NCBI GenBank assembly: GCA_025146135.1 | Contig: CP102255.1 | Coordinates: 3,224,001-3,288,000, forward strand | Direction of reading: 5' to 3' | Origin: Anaerotruncus colihominis | GTDB lineage: Bacteria; Bacillota; Clostridia; Oscillospirales; Ruminococcaceae | Length of the DNA stretch: 64,000 bases | In this document: one piece after another, positions 16,745 through 25,510 of the stretch | Position numbering within the stretch: position 1 is the stretch's first letter | Layout of the letters: the number at the start of each line of letters is the position of its first letter | The notes under the pieces: generated by a model | Told to the model about the DNA's origin: nothing | What the model saw: the letters and a program-made list of their open reading frames with translations, nothing else | Databases searched by the model: none | Translations under genes and position numbers: made by a program

Positions 16745-17776
16745 TTATACCCGCAATCGCAGGCTTTGAGGCTCTCCGTCCCTGTCGCGCACGCCATATG
16801 TCAAAGTGAACTGTGTGCAATCCTCCGGCACCGCATAAAACAACTGGCCGCTCATGGCGTCAACGCCGCTGTACCGCAAATCGTCAACTTCAAGATATGT
16901 AAAGCCATCCGGGATTTCGTCCAGAAACATCCTTCGTCCGCGGCCATCCGCATCGTGTAAAAACGGCGGCTGGAAAAATTCATAATCAAACAGCGCATGG
17001 TCGGTCACACGCGCGTTGAAGTGAATGAATATACATTTTTCACCGGGCAGCAGCAATTTCTGCACATCCGGGTCGTCGACAATGCCGGTGCATACGATCT
17101 CAAGCGCCACGCCCCCCGCGCCTTCAAAACTGGTTTGCAGGTAGGAGGTCGACGCGCGCCGCATAATATCCGGCATGACCGGGGCGTCGCCGGGGGAGGA
17201 GGCGGCCTTTGACGCGGCGTTTTCCGCCGCGTCTGCCGGCGCAGCGTCCGCTGCGCCGGCATCACCGGGCGCGGCCTGCGCCGCGCCCGGTGCAAAGGCC
17301 GCCCCGCCGTCTTTCGCAACGTCCCCGGCGGCGGGCCTGTACGAACCGCCCGCCGGTTTGACCGTCCTGCGCGGCTTTTCGGGCGTATCCCCCTCGTCAT
17401 CCGAAGCGTCATCCTGCCGGCTGCCTGCATCCGCCTCCGGTTGGAACGCCCGCTCTGTGGCCGGTTCCCATGCAGGCGGCGGGCTTTGCGGGGACAAACC
17501 AGAATGCAGGCGGCTGTACGCCTGTATCAAGGTCAGGCTGATCATCAGCACAAGCACTGCGGCCAGCGTCAGGCTGCGCGGACCGGGCCGGGTACGGCGG
17601 CCGGTTTGCCGCATCAATGCATACAAATCACGGTACGCGCCTTCCGGCGCCCCTGCCGGCTCATATGCGTACCTTTCATCGCCGCGCGGCGGCCGGTTAT
17701 GCGCGCCGCAGCGCGGGCATGTTTCATCCCGCGCATAATCGTACGATTTTCCGCATGTCCCGCACTTGATTTTCAA
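16745..17776 (-). CDS. Zinc-ribbon membrane protein with low-complexity linker, unknown function
   Basis: A 343-residue protein in four parts. An N-terminal zinc ribbon (CGTCGKSYDYARDETCPRCG) is followed by a transmembrane helix near residues 68-86 (LTLAAVLVLMISLTLIQAY). A Pro/Ala/Asp-rich disordered linker spans about 90-200. The C-terminal beta-rich domain (about 205-343) resembles extracellular Ig-like DUF4352-type domains. It would place the ribbon inside and the beta domain outside the membrane. The linker is alanine-rich and GC-rich, which explains many long shadow frames. Function unknown; it is upstream of the RlmI-like gene. Confidence 0.7.
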   Translation of the reverse strand: MKIKCGTCGKSYDYARDETCPRCGAHNRPPRGDERYAYEPAGAPEGAYRDLYALMRQTGRRTRPGPRSLTLAAVLVLMISLTLIQAYSRLHSGLSPQSPPPAWEPATERAFQPEADAGSRQDDASDDEGDTPEKPRRTVKPAGGSYRPAAGDVAKDGGAAFAPGAAQAAPGDAGAADAAPADAAENAASKAASSPGDAPVMPDIMRRASTSYLQTSFEGAGGVALEIVCTGIVDDPDVQKLLLPGEKCIFIHFNARVTDHALFDYEFFQPPFLHDADGRGRRMFLDEIPDGFTYLEVDDLRYSGVDAMSGQLFYAVPEDCTQFTLTYGVRDRDGEPQSLRLRV

Positions 17777-17816
17777 TTCAACACACCGCCAATACGGAGG
17801 AATCCGTCTCGTAATC

Positions 17817-17848
17817 CAGCGCGCGGCCTATACATAGGCCGCGCGCTG
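17817..17848 (-). terminator. Hairpin downstream of aspS
   Basis: A 14-bp stem (arms 17817-17830 and 17835-17848) lies just past the aspS stop. The T-run is poor, so it may act as an RNA 3' stabiliser rather than a strong terminator. Confidence 0.5.
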
Positions 17849-17852
17849 TGCC

Positions 17853-19631
17853 TCACTCTTTTACAACAGCGAGCGACAGCTCGCGCAGCGCCTTTTCATC
17901 GACCTCGGCCGGGCATTGCGTCATCAGTTCGCTGGCGTTCTGCACCTTCGGGAAGGCGATTACATCGCGGATCGAATCCTTTTCCAGCATCAGCATCACA
18001 AGACGGTCGAGTCCATACGCCATACCGCCGTGCGGCGGCGCGCCGAACTTGAACGCGTCGATCAGATAACCAAAGCGTGCGCGCGCCTCCTCCGTACTGA
18101 AGCCAAGCGCGCGGAACATCCGCTCCTGAAGCTCCGGGGTATTGATTCTGATGGAGCCCCCGCCGACCTCGCAGCCATTGAGCACCATATCATACGCGCG
18201 CGCACGGCAGACGCCGGGGTCGCTTTCGACACGGTCAATGTCCTCAAAAGCCGGATGCGTGAAGGGATGATGCTTGGCGACATACCGGTCCTCCTCCTCG
18301 CTGTATTCAAACAGCGGAAACTGCGTCACCCACAAAAATTTGAACACGCCCGGCTTGATCAGGCCCAGGCGGCTGCCAAGCTCCACGCGCAGCGCGCCCA
18401 GGCTGTCAAACACCGTCTGGTTTTTACCGTCCGCGACAATCAGGATCACGTCGCCCTTCTCCGCGCCCATACGCGCGCGGATCGCGTCTTTTTCCGTGTC
18501 TGTGAGGAATTTTTCATACGAGGAGCTTTCCGCATCATGCGTCAGGCGCGTAAACGCCAGGCCGCCGGCGCGGTACGTCCTGACAAAATCAGCCAGCTTA
18601 TCGATCTCCTTGCGCGACAGATGGTCGGCCGCGCCCTTCGCGTTGATAGCGCGCACACTGCCGCCCGCGTCAAGCGCGCCGCGGAACACCTTGAACGCAC
18701 AGTCGGAAAGCAGGTCGGACAAATCGGTCAGCTCCATGCCGAAGCGCACGTCGGGCTTGTCGGAGCCAAAGCGGCGCATCGCCTCGTCATACGGCATACG
18801 CAGAAACGGCGTCTCGATCTCAACGCCGAGCACCTCATGAAACACGCGCTTCATAAAGCCTTCGTTGACCGTCATCACGTCGTCCTCGTCGACAAACGAC
18901 ATCTCCAGGTCGATCTGTGTGAATTCCGGCTGACGGTCAGCGCGCAGGTCCTCGTCGCGGAAGCACCGAGCGATCTGCATATACCGGTCAAATCCGGACA
19001 GCATCAGCATCTGCTTATACTGCTGCGGCGACTGCGGCAACGCGTAAAACGCTCCGGGATGCACGCGGCTGGGCACCAGATAATCACGCGCGCCTTCCGG
19101 CGTCGATTTGATCAGCGCGGGCGTTTCGATCTCAATAAAGCCGTTCTCATCATAATAATCGTGCGCTGCCTTCACAATCTTATGGCGCATAAGCAAAGCA
19201 TGCTGCATCTCGCTGCGGCGCAGGTCAAGATAACGGTAACGCAGGCGCAGCTCCTCCTTGACGTTCGTCTGATCCGTAATCTCAAACGGGGGCGTCTGCG
19301 CCCTGGCCAGGATGCGCAGGTCGTCGACATAAAGCTCGACCTCGCCGGTCGGGATATCGCGGTTGACCGATTCGCGCCTGCGCACAGTCCCCTTCGCCAT
19401 CAATACGAATTCAGCGCGCACTGTCTGCGCCTTGGCGCGCAGATCGGCGGCGGTTTTATCATCAAAGGCGAGCTGCATGACGCCCGTGCGGTCGCGCAGA
19501 TCGATAAATACCAGCATCCCCTTGTCGCGCACGCGCTGGACCCATCCGCATACGACCGCCTGCCGGCCGTCGTCGGCAGCCGTAAACGTGCCGCAATAGT
19601 CTGTCCGTTTTAATCCCTGCATTGTATCCAT
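17853..19631 (-). CDS. aspS: Aspartyl-tRNA synthetase, bacterial type
   Basis: A 592-residue class II synthetase that charges tRNA-Asp. The N-terminal OB-fold anticodon domain includes VCGWVQRVRDKGMLVFIDLR. Motif 2 is in FRDEDLRADRQPEFTQID. The bacterial GAD insertion domain lies at about 290-420 and motif 3 is GMAYGLDRLVMLM near residue 550. It starts at ATG 19631, 29 bases after hisS, with AGGAGAAA upstream. The hisS-aspS pair is the usual Firmicute order. Whether it is discriminating or also charges tRNA-Asn cannot be judged. Confidence 0.97.
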   Translation of the reverse strand: MDTMQGLKRTDYCGTFTAADDGRQAVVCGWVQRVRDKGMLVFIDLRDRTGVMQLAFDDKTAADLRAKAQTVRAEFVLMAKGTVRRRESVNRDIPTGEVELYVDDLRILARAQTPPFEITDQTNVKEELRLRYRYLDLRRSEMQHALLMRHKIVKAAHDYYDENGFIEIETPALIKSTPEGARDYLVPSRVHPGAFYALPQSPQQYKQMLMLSGFDRYMQIARCFRDEDLRADRQPEFTQIDLEMSFVDEDDVMTVNEGFMKRVFHEVLGVEIETPFLRMPYDEAMRRFGSDKPDVRFGMELTDLSDLLSDCAFKVFRGALDAGGSVRAINAKGAADHLSRKEIDKLADFVRTYRAGGLAFTRLTHDAESSSYEKFLTDTEKDAIRARMGAEKGDVILIVADGKNQTVFDSLGALRVELGSRLGLIKPGVFKFLWVTQFPLFEYSEEEDRYVAKHHPFTHPAFEDIDRVESDPGVCRARAYDMVLNGCEVGGGSIRINTPELQERMFRALGFSTEEARARFGYLIDAFKFGAPPHGGMAYGLDRLVMLMLEKDSIRDVIAFPKVQNASELMTQCPAEVDEKALRELSLAVVKE

Positions 19632-19660
19632 CCTGTATTTCTCCTATCGTATCGTCATTT

Positions 19661-20974
19661 TTAAGGAAGCTTTGGCGCCGGGCCGCTTTCGGCGATTTCT
19701 TCAAAGGTATTGTGATACACATAACGTGTAAATGCATCCTCGTCAAGCGTTAGCTCGGTCTGCGTACCGTTGTCCATCCGCTTGACGGTCACTTTCCCGG
19801 CCGCAAGCTCATTGTCGCCGAGGATACAGCTGAATTTCGCGCCGAGCTTGTCGGCATACTTCATCTGTGCCTTGACGCTGCGGCCGACCGTATCGCACTC
19901 GGCCCAGAAGCCCTCCTGCCGCAGCCCGTCGGCGAGCTGCATCGCGCGCACCGACGCGGCCTCGCCCATGCTGCCGATATACATGGTGCACCACTGCGGC
20001 TCCGGAAAAGCGCAGCCCTGCTGATCCATAACAAGCAAAAGACGCTCCAGCCCCATCGCAAAGCCGATCGACGGCGTCGGAGCGCCGCCGAGCATCTCGA
20101 TCAGGCCGTCGTACCGGCCGCCGCCGCAGACGGTCCCCTGCGCGCCGATGCCCGTCGCGACAAACTCAAATACGGTGCGCGTATAATAATCGAGTCCGCG
20201 CACAATCGCCGGATTGACCGTATAGGCGATGCCAAGCGCGTCGAGACGCGTCTTTAATCCCTCGAAGTGGGCGCGGCAGCCATCGCAGATATAATCGAGC
20301 ACGCGCGGCGCGCCCGCGGCGATCTGCGAACAGACCGGACTTTTGCAGTCAAGGATACGCATCGGGTTCTTTTCCAGACGTGCGCGGCACGTATCGCACA
20401 GCTCGCCGGCGCGCGCCTGGAAATAGGCGCGCAGCGCCTCATGATAGCGCGCGCGGCACTCCGGGCAGCCGATTGAATTAATCTCCAGCGCCAGCCCTGT
20501 CACCCCGAGCGCGTCAAACACCGCCTTAGCCAGCGCGATCACCTGTGCGTCGGCTGCGGGCGACGCCGCGCCGGCCATCTCCACACCGAACTGATGAAAT
20601 TCCCGCAGGCGGCCGGCCTGCGGCTTCTCATACCGAAAACAGCTTACAACATAGCTCGCCTTAACCGGCAGTGGTCCGCCGATCAGGCCGTTTTGCAGGA
20701 TCGCCCGCATTACGCCGGCCGTCCCTTCGGGCCGCAGCGTAATTGAGCGGTCGCCTTTATCGAAAAACGTGTACATCTCCTTCTGCACAACGTCCGTCGT
20801 ATCGCCTACGGATCGGTTAAAAAGCTCCGTATGCTCAAAGGTCGGCACGCGGATTTCCTCAAAACCGAACAGGCGCGCCGTATCGAGCGCCGTCTCCTCA
20901 ATATACCGCCACCTTGCGCTCTGCGAAGGCAGCACATCCTGCGTGCCGCGCGGCGCGCTTGTGAGTAACGCCAT
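19661..20974 (-). CDS. hisS: Histidyl-tRNA synthetase
   Basis: A 437-residue class II synthetase. ATG 20974 (MALLTSAPRGTQDVLP) follows GGGAGGA. The open frame extends 28 codons upstream, but the family N-terminus and ribosome site fix the start here. Motif 2 is SCFRYEKPQAGRLREFHQFG, the histidine-specific motif is GLDYYTRTVFEF and motif 3 is GFAMGLERLL. A Firmicute-type Cys-rich insertion (CPECRARY to CKSPVC) is present. It is first in an operon with aspS. Confidence 0.97.
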   Translation of the reverse strand: MALLTSAPRGTQDVLPSQSARWRYIEETALDTARLFGFEEIRVPTFEHTELFNRSVGDTTDVVQKEMYTFFDKGDRSITLRPEGTAGVMRAILQNGLIGGPLPVKASYVVSCFRYEKPQAGRLREFHQFGVEMAGAASPAADAQVIALAKAVFDALGVTGLALEINSIGCPECRARYHEALRAYFQARAGELCDTCRARLEKNPMRILDCKSPVCSQIAAGAPRVLDYICDGCRAHFEGLKTRLDALGIAYTVNPAIVRGLDYYTRTVFEFVATGIGAQGTVCGGGRYDGLIEMLGGAPTPSIGFAMGLERLLLVMDQQGCAFPEPQWCTMYIGSMGEAASVRAMQLADGLRQEGFWAECDTVGRSVKAQMKYADKLGAKFSCILGDNELAAGKVTVKRMDNGTQTELTLDEDAFTRYVYHNTFEEIAESGPAPKLP

Positions 20975-21100
20975 TTCATTGTCCTCCCATAAAAGCCAGC
21001 CGCCGGGCGGCGGGCACAAATTCCATCCAATCCCCTGGCTGTATCGGCCTATTGCCATGCAGATGGGTTATTTGCCGTCTTGTTTTTGGCAGATATCCTT

Positions 21101-21129
21101 ATTATAAACAGTCCTCCTGCATTTTTCAA
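21101..21129 (-). promoter_or_regulatory. Promoter of hisS-aspS
   Basis: TTGAAA (21129-21124), a 17-base spacer and TATAAT (21106-21101) on the minus strand, about 125 bases before hisS. I looked for a T-box in this interval and upstream of it and saw no GGTGGNACCGCG-like element. Confidence 0.75.
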
Positions 21130-21262
21130 TGGACGCCGCCGCCACAATACAATTTTTTCAGCCGCCTGGCCGCCTGCGGCGGCCAGGTCTGCATACGCGC
21201 CGCAAGCGGACACAGCACAGCCGGCCCTCGCATCATGACGAATGATCTGCCCGTATCAATGC

Positions 21263-21303
21263 AAAAACCCCGCCGACGGCACGGTAAGCCGTGCACGGCG
21301 AGG
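21263..21303 (-). terminator. Terminator of the mre/mgsA operon
   Basis: A GC-rich hairpin (arms near 21271-21284 and 21289-21300, one bulge) is followed on the minus strand by GGGTTTTTG, about 100 bases past the mgsA stop. A second strong hairpin lies at 21158-21195 without a T-run. Confidence 0.65.
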
Positions 21304-21399
21304 TGCTTTTCACGCGCAAAGGCGAGGTCAAATTGCTGCTTTTCCGTCCAACCCGGCCTGATGGAAAAACGACGGAAGCCTGTCCAGCTCCTGGAAAGG

Positions 21400-21804
21400 C
21401 TACCGCTTCGGGTTGACGATGTTGCGCCAATCGAGGTCCCCGCGCTCAAGCGCGTGGATCAGCGCCTCCGCCGTAGCAATGTTGGTGGCCACCGGGATGT
21501 TGTGCACATCACACAGACGCAACAGGCCAGCCTCGTCAGGCTCGTCCGGACGCGCGCGGATGGGATCGCGGAAAAACAGCAGCAGATCGATCTCATTGCA
21601 GGCAATGCGCGCCGCGATCTGCTGATCGCCGCCCTGAGCGCCTCCAAGAAAACGCATCACCTCCAAGCCAGTTGCCTCCGCGACAAACTTTCCGGTCGTA
21701 CCCGTGGCACAGATATCATGCCGGCTGAAAACGCCGCAGTACGCAATGCAAAACTGTACCATCAACTCTTTTTTTGAATCATGTGCAATCAGTGCAATGT
21801 TCAT
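21400..21804 (-). CDS. mgsA: Methylglyoxal synthase
   Basis: A 134-residue enzyme that converts dihydroxyacetone phosphate to methylglyoxal and phosphate, a bypass of lower glycolysis. It shows [18 protein letters not shown] at the N-terminus, the phosphate-binding ATGTTGKF motif and [12 protein letters not shown] with the catalytic aspartate. ATG 21804 is chosen because GGGAGG lies upstream and the family starts here; an in-frame start at 21882 adds unrelated residues. It is the last gene of the cell-shape operon, as in many Firmicutes. Confidence 0.95.
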   Translation of the reverse strand: MNIALIAHDSKKELMVQFCIAYCGVFSRHDICATGTTGKFVAEATGLEVMRFLGGAQGGDQQIAARIACNEIDLLLFFRDPIRARPDEPDEAGLLRLCDVHNIPVATNIATAEALIHALERGDLDWRNIVNPKR

Positions 21805-21934
21805 TGATGTTGCCTCCCATCTGCTCGGACCGCTCATGCGTGCGGCCGCATTTTGGCGCGCGTACCAGTTCGCCAGATTCATTTATTTTTTTTATAAATG
21901 ATTCCAAGTAAAGCGATACAATTTATTATAACAT

Positions 21935-22657
21935 TTATTGCAGCTCCAAATCAATATAGTTTCCCATAATTCTTTGTGCAAAATTATCAAATATGATTTT
22001 GGTTAGATTCGCTAGATTTGTATTTTTTTCCATGGGTACCGGCGTCACCAACGCCCCATCAAACGGAACGACCGCGATTAGCTGTGCACAGACATTGTCG
22101 ATCATCCAATCCAGATCCGGCACCGGACGCTCGCGCGCAAATTCGCGCGTAAGCATATTGATGCACAGCCGGATATCCTGCATCCCCGCGGCGGCCAGGG
22201 CGTCCGATACAGAGCGGCTGTCGCGCGCGGAGACGCGATCCGCCGCACAGACGATCACCGCGCGGTCGGCACAGGCCGCCAGCGCGGCAAGCGCCGGATC
22301 GGAACCATCCATTTCCGCAAGAATAAAATCAAAGTGCCCATCCAACGCGCTGCGCAGCTGCGCGCACGCCCATTCCCCAAGCTTTGGCGCATCGCCGGCA
22401 ACCGGGCCGCAAATCAGCCGGACGCCGTTTTCACACGCGATCGCAGCCTCGCCAAGCTCGCAGCGGTGTGCAAGCGCGTCGGCAAGGTCGAATACAACGC
22501 GGTCCTGAACGCCCAAAAATACGTCGAGCGAGCGGCGCGACGCCTCGACGATCAAAACCGTTTTACCACACGCAGCCAGCGCCGCGCCAAGATATGCGCA
22601 CACGGCCGATTTGCCCGCGCCGCCACGCCCGCTTGTCACCAGAATCATCTGCGCCAT
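21935..22657 (-). CDS. MinD/ParA-like ATPase with altered active-site residues
   Basis: A 240-residue P-loop protein in the position usually held by minC-minD, between PBP2 and mgsA. The deviant Walker A reads SGRGGAGKS: the signature lysine of KGGxGK is Arg. The switch I aspartates are lost (VLIVEASRRSLD in place of VLVIDTDxGLRNLD), and Walker B reads FILAEMDG in place of the usual Ile-Asp-x-Pro-Ala-Gly. Near the C-terminus, LTKIIFDNFAQRIMG could form an amphipathic membrane-binding helix as in MinD. It may still bind nucleotide and membrane but hydrolyse ATP poorly; that is inference. No minC or minE is nearby. Confidence 0.75.
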   Translation of the reverse strand: MAQMILVTSGRGGAGKSAVCAYLGAALAACGKTVLIVEASRRSLDVFLGVQDRVVFDLADALAHRCELGEAAIACENGVRLICGPVAGDAPKLGEWACAQLRSALDGHFDFILAEMDGSDPALAALAACADRAVIVCAADRVSARDSRSVSDALAAAGMQDIRLCINMLTREFARERPVPDLDWMIDNVCAQLIAVVPFDGALVTPVPMEKNTNLANLTKIIFDNFAQRIMGNYIDLELQ

Positions 22658-22684
22658 TCGCTTTCTCTCCTCTCCGGCGCACCC

Positions 22685-24769
22685 CTACGGCGCCAGTGTG
22701 CCATAACCCGAGCCGTCCGACGCCGCATCGCCCTGTGTAAAAAAGTACGCGTCGAAAATTTCGCGCGCAACCGGCGCGATCTGATATCCTTCCCAGCCCT
22801 TTTCCACCACGACTGCCACAGCGATCTCCGGGTCCTCGGCAGGCGCATATGCGATAAACACAGCGTTGCACAGCCCGTCCCCACGTTCCGGCGTGCCCGT
22901 TTTAGAGCCGACCGTAATGGGGTAATTGGCAAATGTGCCGGCCGCCGTACCAATGCGTGAAGCCGCGATCATGCCCTCCTGCACGGTTTTGATCGCCTCC
23001 GGTTCGTCAATGAGCTGCGCTACTTCTGGCTCATGCTCATAAACCGTTTCATCAAGCGTGTAAGACTTGACCGATTTAAGCATCGTCACCTTCATGCGCT
23101 TGCCGCCGTTGGCGATCGCAGCGGTATAGTTTGCCAATTGCAGCGGCGAAATCGTTGTCGCCTGCTGGCCGATAGCCGCCTGGATGACATCGCCTGGGCG
23201 CCATGCCGGATCGTCCGCATATGCAGGCGACGCCGCTTTTACCTCAGGCGAGGCCACCTGACCGATATTCTCGGCAAGCTCGATGCCGGTCGGCTGCCCG
23301 AAACCGAACAGAGCGCCGTATTCGTCAATTTTATCAATCCCGAGATAGTATCCGGCCTCATAAAAGAAAATGTTGCAGGAATACCGCAGCGCCGTTACAA
23401 CGTCAAGCATCCCATGATAGCCCTCGCACTGAGGCGAGTATCCGACATCAGTAAAGCGGCCGTAAATATGCGTACAGTTGTACATCGTCTCCGGCGTGAT
23501 CACACCCTCGGCAAGCGCAGCGGCCGCAACCATGGGCTTGAAGGAGGAACCGGGCGTATACGCGGCGGAAAGCGCCCGGTTGAAAAGCGGCTCGCCCTCT
23601 GTCGCGGCAAGCTGATCGTAATCGCGCTGATAAGTCGCCAGATTATATGAGGGATACGTCGCCGCGGCAAGCAGCTCGCCTGTGTTGACATCGACAACAA
23701 CAGCCGCGCCGGCCTCGGCCTCCTGGCCGCGTCCGGGCTTTTTCGTCTCCTGAAGCATTTTGATGTTGCTCTCAAGCGCGTCCTGCGCCACTTTTTGCAG
23801 GCGCGAATCGATGGTCGTCACAACCGTGTTTCCCGGAACAGGCTCATGTTCCTCCGCGACCTCGATCACATCGCCCGCGGCGTTTGTTGTGATGCGCCGC
23901 GTACCGTCCGTGCCCTTGAGATACCCCTCAAACGCAAGCTCCGCGCCGGATTTTCCGATCTGATCGTTCATCTGATACGTCTTTTCTCCGATCACGGCCG
24001 AAATACTGTTGTCGGGATTTTTCACCTTTTCAGCCTCGTCCCACTGCGGCTTGTAAATCGGGCCGGTCGTCCCAACCAGATGCGGCGCCACGTCGCCCGC
24101 CACGTACTGGCGGATGGTGCTTTCCACAACATCGACGCCCGGAATTTCAAAGCTTCGTTCCTTGATTTTCGGAATCGTTTCGATCTTGATATCCGTGGCG
24201 AACGTATAGGGGACCGACGCAGAAAAACCGCGTTGATCCATTTCATAACGCACGCCGGCCACACGGCGCGCGTCGAGCGGGCTTAAATCCTCCAGCCCGT
24301 AATTTTCGATCAGATGCGACATCACATCGTCAACCGTCGCATACTGCGCGACGCCGAGCGCGTCTTTCAGCCGTGCAATCGACGCCTCGTACACGTCGCC
24401 TTCCTTGAAGGCGAACGGCTCCTGCTCTGTAATCGGCAGATTGTCGATCCAGTCCTCGTTTGCCTCCTCCATAATGCCGATCAGGCGCAGAATCGTCTGG
24501 TTTGTTGTCCCGCGCTCCATATACGCCTGATTGATCACCACGTCGCGCCCAATCGTGTTCGATGCGAGCGGCCGGCCGTTACGATCCAGAATTTCGCCGC
24601 GCGCCGCCTTGATCACCTGTTCGGTCGTGCTCCCACGTTCAATTTCCGCCATTATCTTTTCGCCGTCAACCACCTGCATCTGCATCAGGCGCAGGCAATA
24701 CAGCGCAAGCACCACGCTTAACAGCGTTAGCAGAAGCGCCGCGCGCAGCGACTGTCGTTTCGGATTCAT
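22685..24769 (-). CDS. mrdA: Penicillin-binding protein 2, elongation-specific transpeptidase
   Basis: A 694-residue class B PBP that crosslinks lateral-wall peptidoglycan with the Rod complex. It has an N-terminal membrane helix (about residues 9-29), a dimerisation domain with ARGEILDRNGRPLASN, and a transpeptidase domain with SSFK (nucleophile Ser, near residue 400), SCN and KTG (GSKTGTPERG). Its location after mreBCD supports the PBP2/MrdA rather than FtsI assignment. It follows mreD, with a MITE-like insertion between them. Confidence 0.93.
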   Translation of the reverse strand: MNPKRQSLRAALLLTLLSVVLALYCLRLMQMQVVDGEKIMAEIERGSTTEQVIKAARGEILDRNGRPLASNTIGRDVVINQAYMERGTTNQTILRLIGIMEEANEDWIDNLPITEQEPFAFKEGDVYEASIARLKDALGVAQYATVDDVMSHLIENYGLEDLSPLDARRVAGVRYEMDQRGFSASVPYTFATDIKIETIPKIKERSFEIPGVDVVESTIRQYVAGDVAPHLVGTTGPIYKPQWDEAEKVKNPDNSISAVIGEKTYQMNDQIGKSGAELAFEGYLKGTDGTRRITTNAAGDVIEVAEEHEPVPGNTVVTTIDSRLQKVAQDALESNIKMLQETKKPGRGQEAEAGAAVVVDVNTGELLAAATYPSYNLATYQRDYDQLAATEGEPLFNRALSAAYTPGSSFKPMVAAAALAEGVITPETMYNCTHIYGRFTDVGYSPQCEGYHGMLDVVTALRYSCNIFFYEAGYYLGIDKIDEYGALFGFGQPTGIELAENIGQVASPEVKAASPAYADDPAWRPGDVIQAAIGQQATTISPLQLANYTAAIANGGKRMKVTMLKSVKSYTLDETVYEHEPEVAQLIDEPEAIKTVQEGMIAASRIGTAAGTFANYPITVGSKTGTPERGDGLCNAVFIAYAPAEDPEIAVAVVVEKGWEGYQIAPVAREIFDAYFFTQGDAASDGSGYGTLAP

Positions 24770-24823
24770 GCCTTCCCCCTGTCAGCGCCGCGCCGGATTT
24801 GTGCGCGGCGCGTATTACTGGCC

Positions 24824-24987
24824 TAGGGGCTGTTTGAAAAATCGGAAATACTGTCTTTTTCTACAAACAGCGGCGAATGCCGCGTTAAAAAGCCTCGGAA
24901 TCCGAAAGGATTTCTGCGTTTTTTGCCTTGCATTCTCCTGCTGTCTGCGAAAAATCCGGCAATTCCTCTATTTTCAAACAAGCCCTA
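24824..24987. mobile_element. MITE-like element with long imperfect inverted repeats
   Basis: A 164-base non-coding element. The left end TAGGGGCTGTTTGAAAA and the right end TTTTCAAACAAGCCCTA are inverted repeats with TA at both borders. The similarity continues inward: the arms align for most of the element, sharing ACAGC-G-GAATGC and a central GGAATCC/GGATTTC hairpin, so a single strand could fold into one long hairpin. It has no ORF and fits a miniature inverted-repeat transposable element whose transposase lies elsewhere. Confidence 0.7.
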
Positions 24988-24988
24988 A

Positions 24989-25510
24989 TCAGATTTCCAT
25001 ACGTGCTTCAAGCTGTCCGCGTATCACAGCGAGCAGATAATAGACAAGCGGCGATACGGCCGCAGAATAGATAATACCCGGCAGGGTTCCATATACGAAT
25101 ACCATCCATACGCTGTCGTAGCCCCACATCACATAATTGAGCAGAAAGTCGAGCAGGCCGCGCGTGAGCAGCACGCCGGCCAGCAGCAGAACATAATTGA
25201 TCATCCCCGGACGCAGCAGATACGTCACCAACAGCCCGGCCGCGACACACGCGGGCATGAGAATAACGGCGCTGAAGCCGAACAGCGCGCTTCCGGCCAG
25301 ATCGCACAGGATGCCGGCCAGGGCGCCATAGACGCCGCCTGCAAACGCGCCTTCGAGCACAGCGATACACACGGCCGCCGGAATAACCAGATTGGGACGC
25401 ACGCCCAGGATGGAAAAAAGGCGCGGCGTTGTCTGCAATACGTATAAAAACAGCATCAGAGCAGCGTAGGCGGCATATTTGGCCGCACGATACCATTTCC
25501 GGTTATTCAA
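24989..25510 (-). CDS. mreD: Rod shape-determining protein MreD
   Basis: A 173-residue membrane protein with about five hydrophobic helices, which bridges MreC and the PBP2/RodA machinery. Sequence conservation in this family is low. The call rests on size, hydrophobicity, a GVYGALAGILCDL segment typical of MreD and its position directly after mreC, whose 3' end it overlaps by 8 bases. Confidence 0.9.
   Translation of the reverse strand: MNNRKWYRAAKYAAYAALMLFLYVLQTTPRLFSILGVRPNLVIPAAVCIAVLEGAFAGGVYGALAGILCDLAGSALFGFSAVILMPACVAAGLLVTYLLRPGMINYVLLLAGVLLTRGLLDFLLNYVMWGYDSVWMVFVYGTLPGIIYSAAVSPLVYYLLAVIRGQLEARMEI

Noticed and set aside
20975..21400. T-box leader upstream of hisS
   Set aside because: No GGTGGNACCGCG-like sequence or specifier-loop layout; only a normal promoter is visible.
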